From JAJFJD01 sp965228975 (GTDB lineage: Bacteria > Pseudomonadota > Alphaproteobacteria > UBA8366): a stretch of 64,000 nt of DNA. How positions within the stretch are numbered: the stretch's first letter is position 1; every line of letters begins with the position of its first letter. The position numbers and the translations under genes are program-made. Location: the NCBI GenBank assembly GCA_965228975.1, contig OZ245851.1:2666001-2730000 (forward strand), written 5' to 3'. The notes below the pieces were generated by a model. It ran no database searches and had not been told where the DNA came from. It was given only the letters and a program-made list of their open reading frames with translations. Of the stretch, positions 52,586 through 61,231 are shown in pieces.

Positions 52586-53347
52586 CTATTCATCCCACAC
52601 CTTTTCGGGAATGGGCAGTCCCTCGAGATCGGAGTCGGGAACCGGACCGTCCGGTTCGATCCCGCACTCGCGCAACAGCATCATCAACTGCCGCATGTGC
52701 TGCGCCGGATGCCAAGTATGGCGTTCCATCACGTTATGCAGCGGCTGCTTGCCGTAATAACTGTCGACTTCCTGTTCGCAGTCCTTATCGGCAAAGCCGT
52801 CCCACCAATTGTGCAGGCGCTGCTGAACCGCGGTCCCATAGGCCACGAGATCGGCGGTCGTCCGCACGTCGTCGGGTGCGGGAATGTTCAACAGGTCGCG
52901 GGTGAGATAGATGTCCTTCTCGACCACGTCGATGAACACTTCCGTCAGGCGGAAGATGTGGTAGCACAGGTCGCGGATCGGCCGCTTCCGGTTGCGCAGG
53001 TCCTGATCCAGTTTCTCTTCCGGAATCTGAGCGACGAAACGCAACGCGGCGCTGGTCACCATGTCCAGCTTATCGATCAGTTCCTGCGGCGACAGTTTCG
53101 GCTTGGTGTCGTAGTCGACGCCCAGAAACTCAGCCAGATCCTTGAGCATTTGCCCAAAGACGTACTCCTTGCCGCGCGTGACGACCGGCACGGACCGCAC
53201 GCCGAGCGCCTGCAGTTCGGCCATGCCGCTCGGGTCGGCCTGGATATCGACGGATTCGAACGGGATATTGTGAGACGAAAGAAACTCTTTCGTGCGAAGG
53301 CAGCTGGTTCACCCAGGGCGCCAAAAGACTTTGTACTGCACGGTCAT
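52586..53347 (-). CDS. Candidate selenoprotein: glutaredoxin-like domain fused to DinB, in-frame UGA at the redox cysteine
   Basis: Read from an ATG at 53347 with AAAGGAG 7 bases upstream, the frame gives MTVQYKVFWRPG, then UGA (53309-53311), then TSCLRTKEFL and continues without another stop to 52586: 253 residues counting UGA as one. The N-terminal 78 residues are a thioredoxin-fold domain: beta strand, a PG-x-TSC redox site where relatives have PGCTSC, and the cis-proline loop RSVPVV (Pro54). Residues about 85-235 are a DinB/YfiT-type four-helix domain with metal-ligand histidines in CYHIFRL and RHTWHPAQHMRQL. UGA stands exactly for the first CxxC cysteine (UxxC). A stem-loop follows at SECIS distance. 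If UGA is a plain stop, translation could only restart at 53224 and give 212 residues without the redox site. Confidence 0.8.
53275..53293 (-). promoter_or_regulatory. SECIS-like stem-loop downstream of the in-frame UGA
   Basis: A perfect 8-bp stem (ACGAAAGA with TCTTTCGT) closed by loop GTT, starting 15 bases after the UGA; the loop is 23 bases from the UGA. Bacterial SECIS elements typically place the apical loop 16-37 bases after UGA and have a G among its first bases, as here. It lies inside the coding sequence, so both peptide and RNA structure are constrained. Confidence 0.6.
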
Positions 53348-53383
53348 GGAATTCTCCTTTGACGCCAGCCTACCGCCAAGCGC

Positions 53384-55522
53384 CTACTCGTGCAAAACAC
53401 GATCGCGCCTTGTCCCCTCCTGGCTTTGCGCCGGGCCGAGCACCATCAACCAGTCCACCGCCATCGCACCGGTGGGTCCGGCAAACACGGGGTTGAGGTC
53501 GAGTTCGAGCAAACGATCGCCCGCGGCGGCGCCAAACCGCGAAACCGCGGCGATCAGGGCGGCGGCGGACTCTTTGTCCGACGGCCGTCCGCCGCGCACA
53601 CCATCCAACAGGGTTGTCCCTTGAAGGTCGGACAGCATGTCGAGCGCTTCGGCCTCCGTCACCGGAGCGTGCCGGAACACCACGTCTTTCATGACCTCGA
53701 CGAAAACGCCGCCGATCCCGGCCATCACCACCGGACCGAACGCAGGATCGTTCTTGAGACCGACCACGAGTTCCACGCCCGGCGCCCCCATCGCCTGAAC
53801 GACGACACCGGTGATGCGGGCGTCCGGATTGTAGGTCCGGGCATCGGCAAGAATGCGGCGATATTCCGTCAGCGCGGTATCCCAATCGCCGACGCCGACC
53901 GCCACGCCGTTGGCTTCGGTCTTGTGCAGGATGTCCGGCGATTCGATTTTCAGGACCAGGGGATAGCCAACGGCCGCCACTGCCTCGCGAAGGCTTTCCT
54001 CGCACGCCGCCAACCGCGTCTCCGGCAACGCTATCCCGACCCCACGTAGCAAATCCGCAGCCGCCAACGTGGGAACGGCTCCCCCGGCAGACGGCAAGCC
54101 CAACGCAGGCAGTGCAATCGCGTCCCGCGCGGGTCGGTCCGCCGCACGCCGCCGCCGCGCATCGGCAACATTTGCCAACGCGGCAAGCGCGTCGATCGCC
54201 GGCACGCCGCCCCGCAGCACGCAAATGCCGAGTTCGCGCATGCGCGTCAGCGCGTCATCCGGCGCGGCCACCCAGACGACCACGAAGGGTTTGGTCGCGA
54301 TCTCCTTGATTTCGCGGAACAAGTCGATCAGCGCATCGACGAAATCCTCCATGAGCTGAATCCAGATCACGCCCATATGGATGCGCGGATCGCCGAGCAT
54401 GATCCGCACGGATTTGCGCAGAATATCCGGCTCCGCCAGGAACTGTGCCGTCACGTCCACCGGATTCCCCGCCGCCCCGAAAGCGGGTAACGCGTCCTGC
54501 AGGGCCGATTGCGTGTCCGGCGCCAACTCCGGGACCTGCAGCCCCAACTCCTCCGCACGATCGGACATCAAGACGCCCGCACCCCCGGATTGCGTGATGA
54601 TGCCGACGCCGCGCCCGTCCGGCAGTTCCGCCATCGACATCAATTGCACGATGTCCAGCATCTGCTCCTCGTTCGCCGCCCGAACGACGCCGTATTGCCG
54701 CGCGATGCCGTCGAACACGGCGTCTTCGCCCGAAAGCGACCCGGTATGGGACGCCGCCGCCCGCGTGCCCGCTTCCGACCGGCCGACCTTGGTCACAACG
54801 AGCGGCTTGCCCAACGCCATCGATTTTTCGGCAACCTGCAAGAACCCCTCGCCGTCGGACAACCCTTCGAGATATCCAGCGCCAACGGCGATTCGAGGAT
54901 CGTCCAGAACGCCCGACATAACGTCCGAGAAGTTGAGGTCGGCCTCGTTGCCCGTGTTCACGAAATGACCGAACCCGCCGCCGCGATTACGCGCCAGCGC
55001 ACAGATCGCCGTTCCGAAAGCCCCGGACTGCGTGACGAAACCGATCGGTCCCGACCGCGTCGGAGCGTTCAGGTATTGGCTGAAGGACAGCGCCGCGCCG
55101 TCGAAGCTATTGAACAGGCCGAGGCAGTTCGGCCCCAGGATGCGGATGCCGTTGTCTCGTGCGACCCGCGCGAGTTCCGCCTCCTGTCGGCGGCCTTCCT
55201 CCCCCATCTCGCCGAACCCGGAACCGAAGATCACCGCGGCGAAAACACCCGCTTCACCGCATCGCGCAACCGCATCGGTCACCATCGGCGCCGGCAACAC
55301 GATCACCGCGACGTCCACGGGACCGGGAACCGACGCAATATCCGGATAGCAAGCGTGCCCGGCGACGGCGTCGTATTTCGGGTTCACCGGGTAGATCGCG
55401 CCGCCATATCGCTTGTCCAGCAGGAACTTGAGAACCCGCCCGCTGAGCTTGTTGAAGTCCTGCGAGATACCGACGATCGCAACCGATTGCGGGCTGAGAA
55501 GACGCGTGAGGTTTTCGGACAT
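53384..55522 (-). CDS. Acetate-CoA ligase (ADP-forming) family protein
   Basis: A 712-residue acyl-CoA synthetase of the NDP-forming type with all parts in one chain. Residues 8-135 are the CoA-binding domain (SVAIVGISQDFNKLSGRVL). Residues 150-460 are succinyl-CoA ligase-like domains (GPNCLGLFNS, FVTQSGAFGTAI, and the phospho-His loop region AAASHTGSLSGEDAVFDG). Residues 500-700 are an ATP-grasp domain (YPLVLKIESPDILHKTEANGV; ELVVGLKNDPAFGPVVMAG). It interconverts acyl-CoA and acid plus ATP. It sits at the head of a group of acyl-CoA enzymes; the acyl group is unknown. Start at 55522 chosen as the first Met of the conserved domain. Confidence 0.88.
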   Translation of the reverse strand: MSENLTRLLSPQSVAIVGISQDFNKLSGRVLKFLLDKRYGGAIYPVNPKYDAVAGHACYPDIASVPGPVDVAVIVLPAPMVTDAVARCGEAGVFAAVIFGSGFGEMGEEGRRQEAELARVARDNGIRILGPNCLGLFNSFDGAALSFSQYLNAPTRSGPIGFVTQSGAFGTAICALARNRGGGFGHFVNTGNEADLNFSDVMSGVLDDPRIAVGAGYLEGLSDGEGFLQVAEKSMALGKPLVVTKVGRSEAGTRAAASHTGSLSGEDAVFDGIARQYGVVRAANEEQMLDIVQLMSMAELPDGRGVGIITQSGGAGVLMSDRAEELGLQVPELAPDTQSALQDALPAFGAAGNPVDVTAQFLAEPDILRKSVRIMLGDPRIHMGVIWIQLMEDFVDALIDLFREIKEIATKPFVVVWVAAPDDALTRMRELGICVLRGGVPAIDALAALANVADARRRRAADRPARDAIALPALGLPSAGGAVPTLAAADLLRGVGIALPETRLAACEESLREAVAAVGYPLVLKIESPDILHKTEANGVAVGVGDWDTALTEYRRILADARTYNPDARITGVVVQAMGAPGVELVVGLKNDPAFGPVVMAGIGGVFVEVMKDVVFRHAPVTEAEALDMLSDLQGTTLLDGVRGGRPSDKESAAALIAAVSRFGAAAGDRLLELDLNPVFAGPTGAMAVDWLMVLGPAQSQEGTRRDRVLHE

Positions 55523-55577
55523 TGCAGCCTGATATCTATCGTTTTTCTTATGACGCGAGGGACCGGTCTCGGTACGG

Positions 55578-56738
55578 CTACTTGTACTGCACTGCCACAC
55601 TGCCGACCTTTTCCCGGGCGATGATGAGCTTCGAGATTTGCGCCGTGCCGTCACCGATCTCCAGCCCGATGACATCGCGCAGGCGCTGTTGGTGGGGCGA
55701 GTCCTTTGAGTACCCGGCGTGGCCGTGGATCAGCAGGCAGTTGTGGATCACGTCCACCGCCATCTTCGGCGCGTACCATTTGCACATCGCCGCCTTGTCC
55801 GTATGCGGCTTCGCGTTGTCACGCAGCCAAAGCGTCTCGTAACACATCAGCCGCGCCGCATGCATGAAGGTCTCCCCCTCCGAGAGCGGGAAGCTTACAC
55901 CTTGGAATTCCGCAAGCGGCCGGTCGAAGGCGCGGCGTTCCTGCACATGCACCCAGCTTTCGTCGAGCGAGGCCTGTGCCGCGCCAACGCATTGCAGGCC
56001 GATCAGCGCGCGGCTGTAGTCGAAACCCTGCATCACCTGATAGAAGCCGCCGCCTTCCCGGCCGAGCAAATTCTCCGCCGGCACATCCACATCGTCGAAG
56101 AACAGCGAGCCGCGCCCGACCGATTCCGAACCGAAATCGTCGAAATGCGAGCGTGAAATTCCCGGCAGATCCATCGGCACCAGGAATGCGCTCACGCCCT
56201 TGGCGCCCTCGTCCGGATTCCCCGTGCGCGCGAACACGACGAACGCATCCGCCTGATCGGACAGCGAGATCGAGGTCTTTTCCCCGTTCAGCCGGTAACC
56301 GCTGTTGCCCTGCTTCTCGGCGCGAAGCTGAAGGTTGGCCGCGTCGGTGCCGCCGCGCGGTTCGGTCAACGCCAGGCCGATCAACGCCTCGCCGCCGACC
56401 AGCTTCGGTAGCCATTGCCCGACCAAATCCGGCTTGCCGTGATCGCAGAGAATCTGCCCGCACAACCCGGTCAGCAGCGGCACATAGGACATGTTGAAAT
56501 CGCCATACGCCAGCGCCTCGACGATCAAACCGCTGGTCAAGCCGTCCAATCCGTAGCCGCCATGCTCCTCCGGCAAGTCCGGCGCAATCAGGCCGAGCGA
56601 TCCCATCTCCTGCACAAGATCGCGGTCGAGCCGCCCGCTGGCCGCACAATCGAGATATCGCGGGGCGAGCTTCTCGCGGGCAAAACGATCCGCCGTCTCG
56701 CGGATCGCTTCCTGTTCCGGGGTCAGTGAAAATTCCAT
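55578..56738 (-). CDS. Acyl-CoA dehydrogenase with Asp at the catalytic-base position
   Basis: A 386-residue acyl-CoA dehydrogenase. N-terminal SLTPEQEAIRETADRFAREKLAPRY, LALTEPRGGTDAANLQL and ERRAFDRPLAEFQGVSFPL are family motifs. In most relatives the base Glu lies in a YEGT segment near the C-terminus; here it reads IGDGTAQI, with Asp363 in that position. A similar change is seen in some cyclic acyl-CoA dehydrogenases. It lies between the ADP-forming ligase and a divergent SDR. Confidence 0.88.
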   Translation of the reverse strand: MEFSLTPEQEAIRETADRFAREKLAPRYLDCAASGRLDRDLVQEMGSLGLIAPDLPEEHGGYGLDGLTSGLIVEALAYGDFNMSYVPLLTGLCGQILCDHGKPDLVGQWLPKLVGGEALIGLALTEPRGGTDAANLQLRAEKQGNSGYRLNGEKTSISLSDQADAFVVFARTGNPDEGAKGVSAFLVPMDLPGISRSHFDDFGSESVGRGSLFFDDVDVPAENLLGREGGGFYQVMQGFDYSRALIGLQCVGAAQASLDESWVHVQERRAFDRPLAEFQGVSFPLSEGETFMHAARLMCYETLWLRDNAKPHTDKAAMCKWYAPKMAVDVIHNCLLIHGHAGYSKDSPHQQRLRDVIGLEIGDGTAQISKLIIAREKVGSVAVQYK

Positions 56739-56886
56739 GCGCCGACCATATCCAGTCCGCGGCGGCGGGGAAAGATCGACGCTTCAGAGATCGCCGCATC
56801 GGGGTGTTGACGCCGCCCCGCATTCGGGCTTCGTTCCTCTAGCTCATCGTCATTTCCCTGCCTCACCGCATCGAGGATGCCGCCCC

Positions 56887-57756
56887 ATGTCCAACGACAC
56901 GCCGGATCAGAATCAAAAATTCGGGTTCACCGAGGCCGACCTGCGGGCACAGGAAACGGTTTATCGCGACGACCTGTTCAAGGATCGAACCGTCCTCGTC
57001 TCCGGCGCGGGCAGCGGGCTCGGAAAGGCGATCGCGACCCTGTTCGCCCGGCTCGGCGCGACGCTGCTGGTCTGCGGCCGCAACGAGGAAAAGATCGCCG
57101 GGGCCGCCGACTTCTTCCGGTCCTTTGGCGGCCACGTGGAATACCAGGCCATGAGCATCCGCGATCCCGATCAGGTGAAGGCGCTGATCGACTACGCCTG
57201 GGATACCTGCGGCGGCCTCGACGTGCTCGTGAACAATGCGGGCGGCCAGTTCCCGCAGCCGGCCATCGACTTCTCGCCCAAGGGCTTCAACGCAGTGATC
57301 GACACCAACCTGAACGGCAGTTGGTACATGATGCAGGCGGCGGCCCAACGCTGGCGCGACGAAAAGAAGCCCGGCAACATCGTCAACATCGTCGCAGACA
57401 TCTGGCGCGGCATGCCGGGAATCGCCCATACCGCCGCCGCCCGAGCCGGCGTGATCTATCTGTCGAAGAGCGTCGCCGTCGAATGGGCGCCGCTGAACAT
57501 CCGGGTGAACTGCGTCGCCCCCGGCTGTTGCGAGACCGAGGGCTTCAACGTCTATCCGGACGAGGGGGCCGCCACCTACAAGGAATCCAACCCCATGCGC
57601 CGCCACGGGGACGCCCACGACATCGCCGAAGCCTGCGTCTATCTCGCTGCGTCCTCGGGCAAGTTCGTCACCGGCGAGGTGGTCACCGTCGACGGCGGCC
57701 AACAGATGTGGGGCGACCCCTGGCCCACCGGCCGGCCCGACTATTTCAAGATTTGA
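56887..57756 (+). CDS. SDR-family oxidoreductase, peroxisomal trans-2-enoyl-CoA reductase-like
   Basis: A 289-residue SDR. Cofactor motif VSGAGSGLGKAIA and NNAGGQF; the active region is HTAAARAGVIYLSKSVAVEW, where the usual YxxxK is replaced (Thr at the Tyr position, Arg at the Lys position). The AARAG pattern is shared by trans-2-enoyl-CoA and 2,4-dienoyl-CoA reductase-type SDRs, so it may reduce an enoyl-CoA. Start at 56887 (MSNDTPDQ); upstream in-frame codons are compositional. Neighbours are all acyl-CoA enzymes. Confidence 0.87.
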   Translation: MSNDTPDQNQKFGFTEADLRAQETVYRDDLFKDRTVLVSGAGSGLGKAIATLFARLGATLLVCGRNEEKIAGAADFFRSFGGHVEYQAMSIRDPDQVKALIDYAWDTCGGLDVLVNNAGGQFPQPAIDFSPKGFNAVIDTNLNGSWYMMQAAAQRWRDEKKPGNIVNIVADIWRGMPGIAHTAAARAGVIYLSKSVAVEWAPLNIRVNCVAPGCCETEGFNVYPDEGAATYKESNPMRRHGDAHDIAEACVYLAASSGKFVTGEVVTVDGGQQMWGDPWPTGRPDYFKI

Positions 57757-57790
57757 GTTGAGTTGTGGTTACGTGACGCCGAACCACCGC

Positions 57791-57856
57791 GTCATGCCCG
57801 CGGAAGCGGGGATCCATGGGCACCGATACTTGGATTCCCGCTTTCGCGGGAATGAC
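57791..57856. repeat. Dispersed hairpin repeat, inverted pair
   Basis: Two face-to-face copies of the unit seen at 42493 and 42620: forward 57791-57817 (variant GTCATGCCCGCGGAAGCGGG) and reverse 57831-57856 (exact TTCCCGC-TTTC-GCGGGAA on this strand). They are 13 bases apart and lie between the converging SDR and MaoC genes, where they could also act as a terminator-like structure. Confidence 0.87.
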
Positions 57857-57888
57857 AGGTAAGGCTGCTGGGGCACGTCGGAGTCCGC

Positions 57889-58362
57889 CTACCCCGCCTT
57901 TTCGCTTCCCTTCATCATGCGCAGTGGCGTGTAAACGATCAGCGTCTCGCCCTTCTGGTTCTTGATCGTGTTCTTGGTCCGCACCAGGGCCCGGTTGCCC
58001 TTGGACGTCTTCTTGATCTCCGTGACCTCGACCTCGACATGGATCGTATCGCCGGCGAAGCACGGTCCCTCGATGTTGAACTCCATGCTGAGGAAGGCGA
58101 GCCCCGTCTTCTGCATCGTCGACTGCATCAGCAACCCTTCGGCCATGCAGTAGACCAAAGCCCCCGGGACCAAGCGGCCTTCGAAATTCGTCTCGTTCCG
58201 CAGGTATTCCATATCGGTGAACAACACCTCGACGGAACCGGTCGCGCCGACGAAGTTGACGATGTCCGGCACCGTGATCGTTCGGCCCAATGTCTTGAAT
58301 TTCTGGCCCACCTCGAGTTCGTCGTAGTGGAAACCAATGCCGACGGTCGGCATGTCGCTCAT
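57889..58362 (-). CDS. MaoC-like hot-dog dehydratase
   Basis: A 157-residue single hot-dog fold protein. It starts MPTVGIGFHYDELEVGQKFKT; DIVNFVGATG, LVPGALVYCMAEGLLMQ and FAGDTIHVEVEVTEIKKTSKGN follow the MaoC/(R)-enoyl-CoA hydratase pattern. The classic Asp-x4-His hydratase dyad is not obvious, so it may be a non-canonical dehydratase or thioesterase-like member. It lies 40 bp downstream of the adjoining acyl-CoA dehydrogenase... gene order on the minus strand is acyl-CoA dehydrogenase then MaoC, probably one transcript. Confidence 0.83.
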   Translation of the reverse strand: MSDMPTVGIGFHYDELEVGQKFKTLGRTITVPDIVNFVGATGSVEVLFTDMEYLRNETNFEGRLVPGALVYCMAEGLLMQSTMQKTGLAFLSMEFNIEGPCFAGDTIHVEVEVTEIKKTSKGNRALVRTKNTIKNQKGETLIVYTPLRMMKGSEKAG

Positions 58363-58402
58363 TTCGGAAACTCCCTTGTGTTTGATCGTCCGGCCGGCGC
58401 GC

Positions 58403-59569
58403 CTAGTAGGAACGCGGCAGGCCGAGCACGCGTTCGGATATGTAATTAAGGATCAGTTGCGGACTGACCGGCGCGATGCGGCAGATCAGCACTTCGCGCA
58501 GCAGACGCTCCACATGGAATTCCTTGGCGTACCCCATGCCGCCATGGGTCATAACGGCCTGCTGGCACGCCTTGAAGCCGACCTCGCCGCCGAGATACTT
58601 CGCCGCATTCGCCTGCGCGCCGCAGGGTAGCCCCTTGTCGTAAAGCGACGCCGCCTGCATCGCCATCAGATAGGCCGCTTCCAGTTCGCACCAGATTTCC
58701 GCCAGCGGATGCTGGATCGCCTGGTTGGCCCCGATCGGCCGGTCGAACACGACCCGGTCCTTGGCATATTGCACCGCACGGGCAAGCGCGTTCTGCCCGA
58801 TGCCGATACCCTCGACGCCGACCAGCACGCGTTCCGGGTTGAGGCTGTGCAGCAGGTAGCGGAAGCCCATCCCCTCCTCGCCGATCCGGTCTTCCAGCGG
58901 GATCGGCAGGCCGTCGATGAACACCTCGTTGGAATCCACCGCCTTCCGGCCCATTTTCGGAATCTCGCGCACGTCACAATGATTCCGGTCCAGGTCGGTA
59001 TAGAACAGGCTCAGCCCTTCGGTCGGCTTGGCGCAGTCCTCGATCGGCGTGGTCCGCGCCAGCAGCATGATCTTCTTGGCCTCCTGGGCCGTCGTGGTCC
59101 AGATCTTCTTGCCGTTGGCGACATAGCCGTTGCCGCTGCGCTCGGCCTTGGTCTTGATCTTCGTCGTGTTGAGCCCCGCATCCGGCTCGGTCACCCCGAA
59201 GCAGGAGATCGTCTTGCCCTGGATCAAGTCCGGCAGCCAGCGGCCCTTCTGTTCGTCGTTTCCGAAAACGACGATCGGGTGCGGTCCGAAGATATTGATG
59301 TGGATCGCCGAGGCCGCGCTCATCGCGCCGGACGACCGCGCCACCGTGTGCATGAGGATGGCCGCTTCAGTCACGCCGAGGTCGGCGCCGCCGTATTCCT
59401 CGGGCATGGCCACGCCGAGCCACCCGGCCTCCGCCATCGCCTTGTGGAAATCCGCCGGGAAATCGCCGGTTTCGTCCCGGTCCAGCCAATAATCGTCGTC
59501 GAAACGCGCGCACAGGCGCTCCACATTCTCGCGGATCGCCTCCTGTTCGGGCGTGAGTACGAAATCCAT
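58403..59569 (-). CDS. Acyl-CoA dehydrogenase family protein
   Basis: A 388-residue acyl-CoA dehydrogenase. LTPEQEAIRENVERLCARFDDDYWLDRDETG, SCFGVTEPDAGLNTTKIKT, and DRVVFDRPIGANQAIQHPLAEIW are family motifs. The C-terminus ends RIAPVSPQLILNYISERVLGLPRSY, a form lacking the usual YEGT base segment; such members use a different residue or carry another activity. Probably cotranscribed with the MaoC gene that follows 40 bp later. Confidence 0.88.
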   Translation of the reverse strand: MDFVLTPEQEAIRENVERLCARFDDDYWLDRDETGDFPADFHKAMAEAGWLGVAMPEEYGGADLGVTEAAILMHTVARSSGAMSAASAIHINIFGPHPIVVFGNDEQKGRWLPDLIQGKTISCFGVTEPDAGLNTTKIKTKAERSGNGYVANGKKIWTTTAQEAKKIMLLARTTPIEDCAKPTEGLSLFYTDLDRNHCDVREIPKMGRKAVDSNEVFIDGLPIPLEDRIGEEGMGFRYLLHSLNPERVLVGVEGIGIGQNALARAVQYAKDRVVFDRPIGANQAIQHPLAEIWCELEAAYLMAMQAASLYDKGLPCGAQANAAKYLGGEVGFKACQQAVMTHGGMGYAKEFHVERLLREVLICRIAPVSPQLILNYISERVLGLPRSY

Positions 59570-59655
59570 TCGGTCTTTCCCTGCATCCTTGTTCGTTGCG
59601 CCGGATTGTACGGATGCAGGGCGGCGCGCGCCACTCCTAGAAGGGAGGCAAAATT

Positions 59656-61035
59656 TCAGGCCCGCGCTTCGGTCTCCTGGCGTAGGCCCAAGGCGAAGGC
59701 GCCGCAGCCGATCACCAGCACACTGGCGGAGATGACCAGCAATTTGGCGTATTTGTGGGAAACACCGACGAGCGGCTCGATCACCGAGAGGTAACCGCTG
59801 CTTTCGACCATATAAAGCCCCGCACCGCCGATCGCCGCGACGAAGGCGACCGCGAAGGCCCAGGGCGCCACCTGCCGGCCGCCCCAGATGCAGAAGAAGA
59901 TTACCGGCGCCAGGAACATCGAGGCGGTGCCGCTGACCGCGACGGCGGCGAACAGATCGCGGCCGCCGAAGAAAAGGAAGGCCAGGCCGCCGACGAAGAA
60001 CAAGGCCATTGCGATCCGCCCGTTACGGGGCGTCGGGTCCGCCAGCCGCATATCGACGATGCTGAGCTTGGCCGCGCTCGAAAATGTCGAATCGAGGGTG
60101 GAGACCGCCGAAAGGACCAACGCGACATTGAACAGCAGCATGGTCGTGTCGCCGAAGATACGCATCAGCGTGACGACCATCGTCTCGCCGTCCAATTTCA
60201 CCAGTCCCGCGTGCACGCCGAGCAACCCGAACACCAGAATACAGATCGACGACAGCCACCACGCATGCAGGAAACTGCGCCTTGTGGTGTCGCGGTCGGC
60301 CACGAACCCCCGGTCCATCATGACCGGATCGTGCATCGGATAGCTCCAAATCTGCAGCAACGCGACCGCGAGCAATATCCAACCCGGTCCGGCGAGGTCC
60401 GGGCTGCTCGCCGCGATCGCCGGGAAGGCAAATCCGTCGATCCACAGCGTCTGCCCGAACAGAACCGCCAGCACGACTAGCAGCAGGATCATCTGCATTA
60501 CGTCGGTACGTAGCGACGCGCGCAACCCGCCCATCATCGAATAACCAAGGGTGATCGCCGCCACCGCCAGAATCGACACGATATACGCGGTCGATCCGGC
60601 GACGCCGAAGATGATGCCGATAACCAGCAAATTGGCGAAGACCTCGCTCAACAGGCGGATTCCGGCGACGCAGTTATAGGCTCCGGCGCCCAGCCGCCCG
60701 AAGCGCGATACCAGGAACTCCTGCACGCTGCCGAAGCCGTGCCGGAAGCGTATGCCGTCGACGATATAGGCGCCGGTCACGAAGGACAGATAATAGGCCG
60801 TATAGGCCAGCGCACCCGCGACACCGTAGAAATAGCCCAGAATGCCGGCATTCATCAGCGAGCGCGCGAAAATCCAGGTGGTGACCTGCGACAGGATCAA
60901 CGTCAACAATCCCGGCGCTTCGCCGGTGTCCGAATAGCCACGGAAAAACGCCTGCACCGTCCGAACGCGAGGCGAGATCAGATAGCTCACGACGGCGAGC
61001 AAGCCGCAAAAACCGATCAAGGCAAAGGATTCCAC
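59656..61035 (-). CDS. Sodium:solute symporter (SSS) family protein
   Basis: A 459-residue membrane protein with about 12-13 hydrophobic segments and SSS-family landmarks. These include SQVTTWIFARSLMNAGILGYFYGV, GGLRASLRTDVMQM and SAVSTLDSTFSSAAKLSIVD (the sodium-binding Ser/Thr region). It would import a solute with Na+, fitting a marine host. GTG at 61035 was chosen: GGAG 7 bases upstream and it begins just before the first helix; 28 more codons in frame are not membrane-like. The substrate is unknown, though placement beside acyl-CoA genes suggests a carboxylate. Confidence 0.85.
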   Translation of the reverse strand: MESFALIGFCGLLAVVSYLISPRVRTVQAFFRGYSDTGEAPGLLTLILSQVTTWIFARSLMNAGILGYFYGVAGALAYTAYYLSFVTGAYIVDGIRFRHGFGSVQEFLVSRFGRLGAGAYNCVAGIRLLSEVFANLLVIGIIFGVAGSTAYIVSILAVAAITLGYSMMGGLRASLRTDVMQMILLLVVLAVLFGQTLWIDGFAFPAIAASSPDLAGPGWILLAVALLQIWSYPMHDPVMMDRGFVADRDTTRRSFLHAWWLSSICILVFGLLGVHAGLVKLDGETMVVTLMRIFGDTTMLLFNVALVLSAVSTLDSTFSSAAKLSIVDMRLADPTPRNGRIAMALFFVGGLAFLFFGGRDLFAAVAVSGTASMFLAPVIFFCIWGGRQVAPWAFAVAFVAAIGGAGLYMVESSGYLSVIEPLVGVSHKYAKLLVISASVLVIGCGAFALGLRQETEARA

Positions 61036-61231
61036 ACTAAATCTCCGAAGCGGTGGTCTGGGGCGAGACACAGGAGTGCCTAGATACCGCTCCATACCGG
61101 GGTTTCCGGTCGCGAACAACCTACAGGTTCGTGATCGCGGCGCGAGCGCACGTCGAGGACCGCTCGCGGTGCCAATTGATCGGCGTCAACGCGAGGACCG
61201 CGGATTAGACAGACCCTGGCACGGGGCAATC

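Noticed and set aside
52586..53224. DinB protein starting at 53224 as the real gene
   Set aside because: No ribosome binding site at 53224, and it would begin in the middle of a thioredoxin-fold domain whose first half, with a strong RBS, is intact just upstream across the UGA.
53309..53311. UGA as an ordinary pseudogene mutation
   Set aside because: Not excluded, but disfavoured: it is the only lesion, falls on the one codon where Sec is expected, and is followed by a SECIS-like stem-loop.
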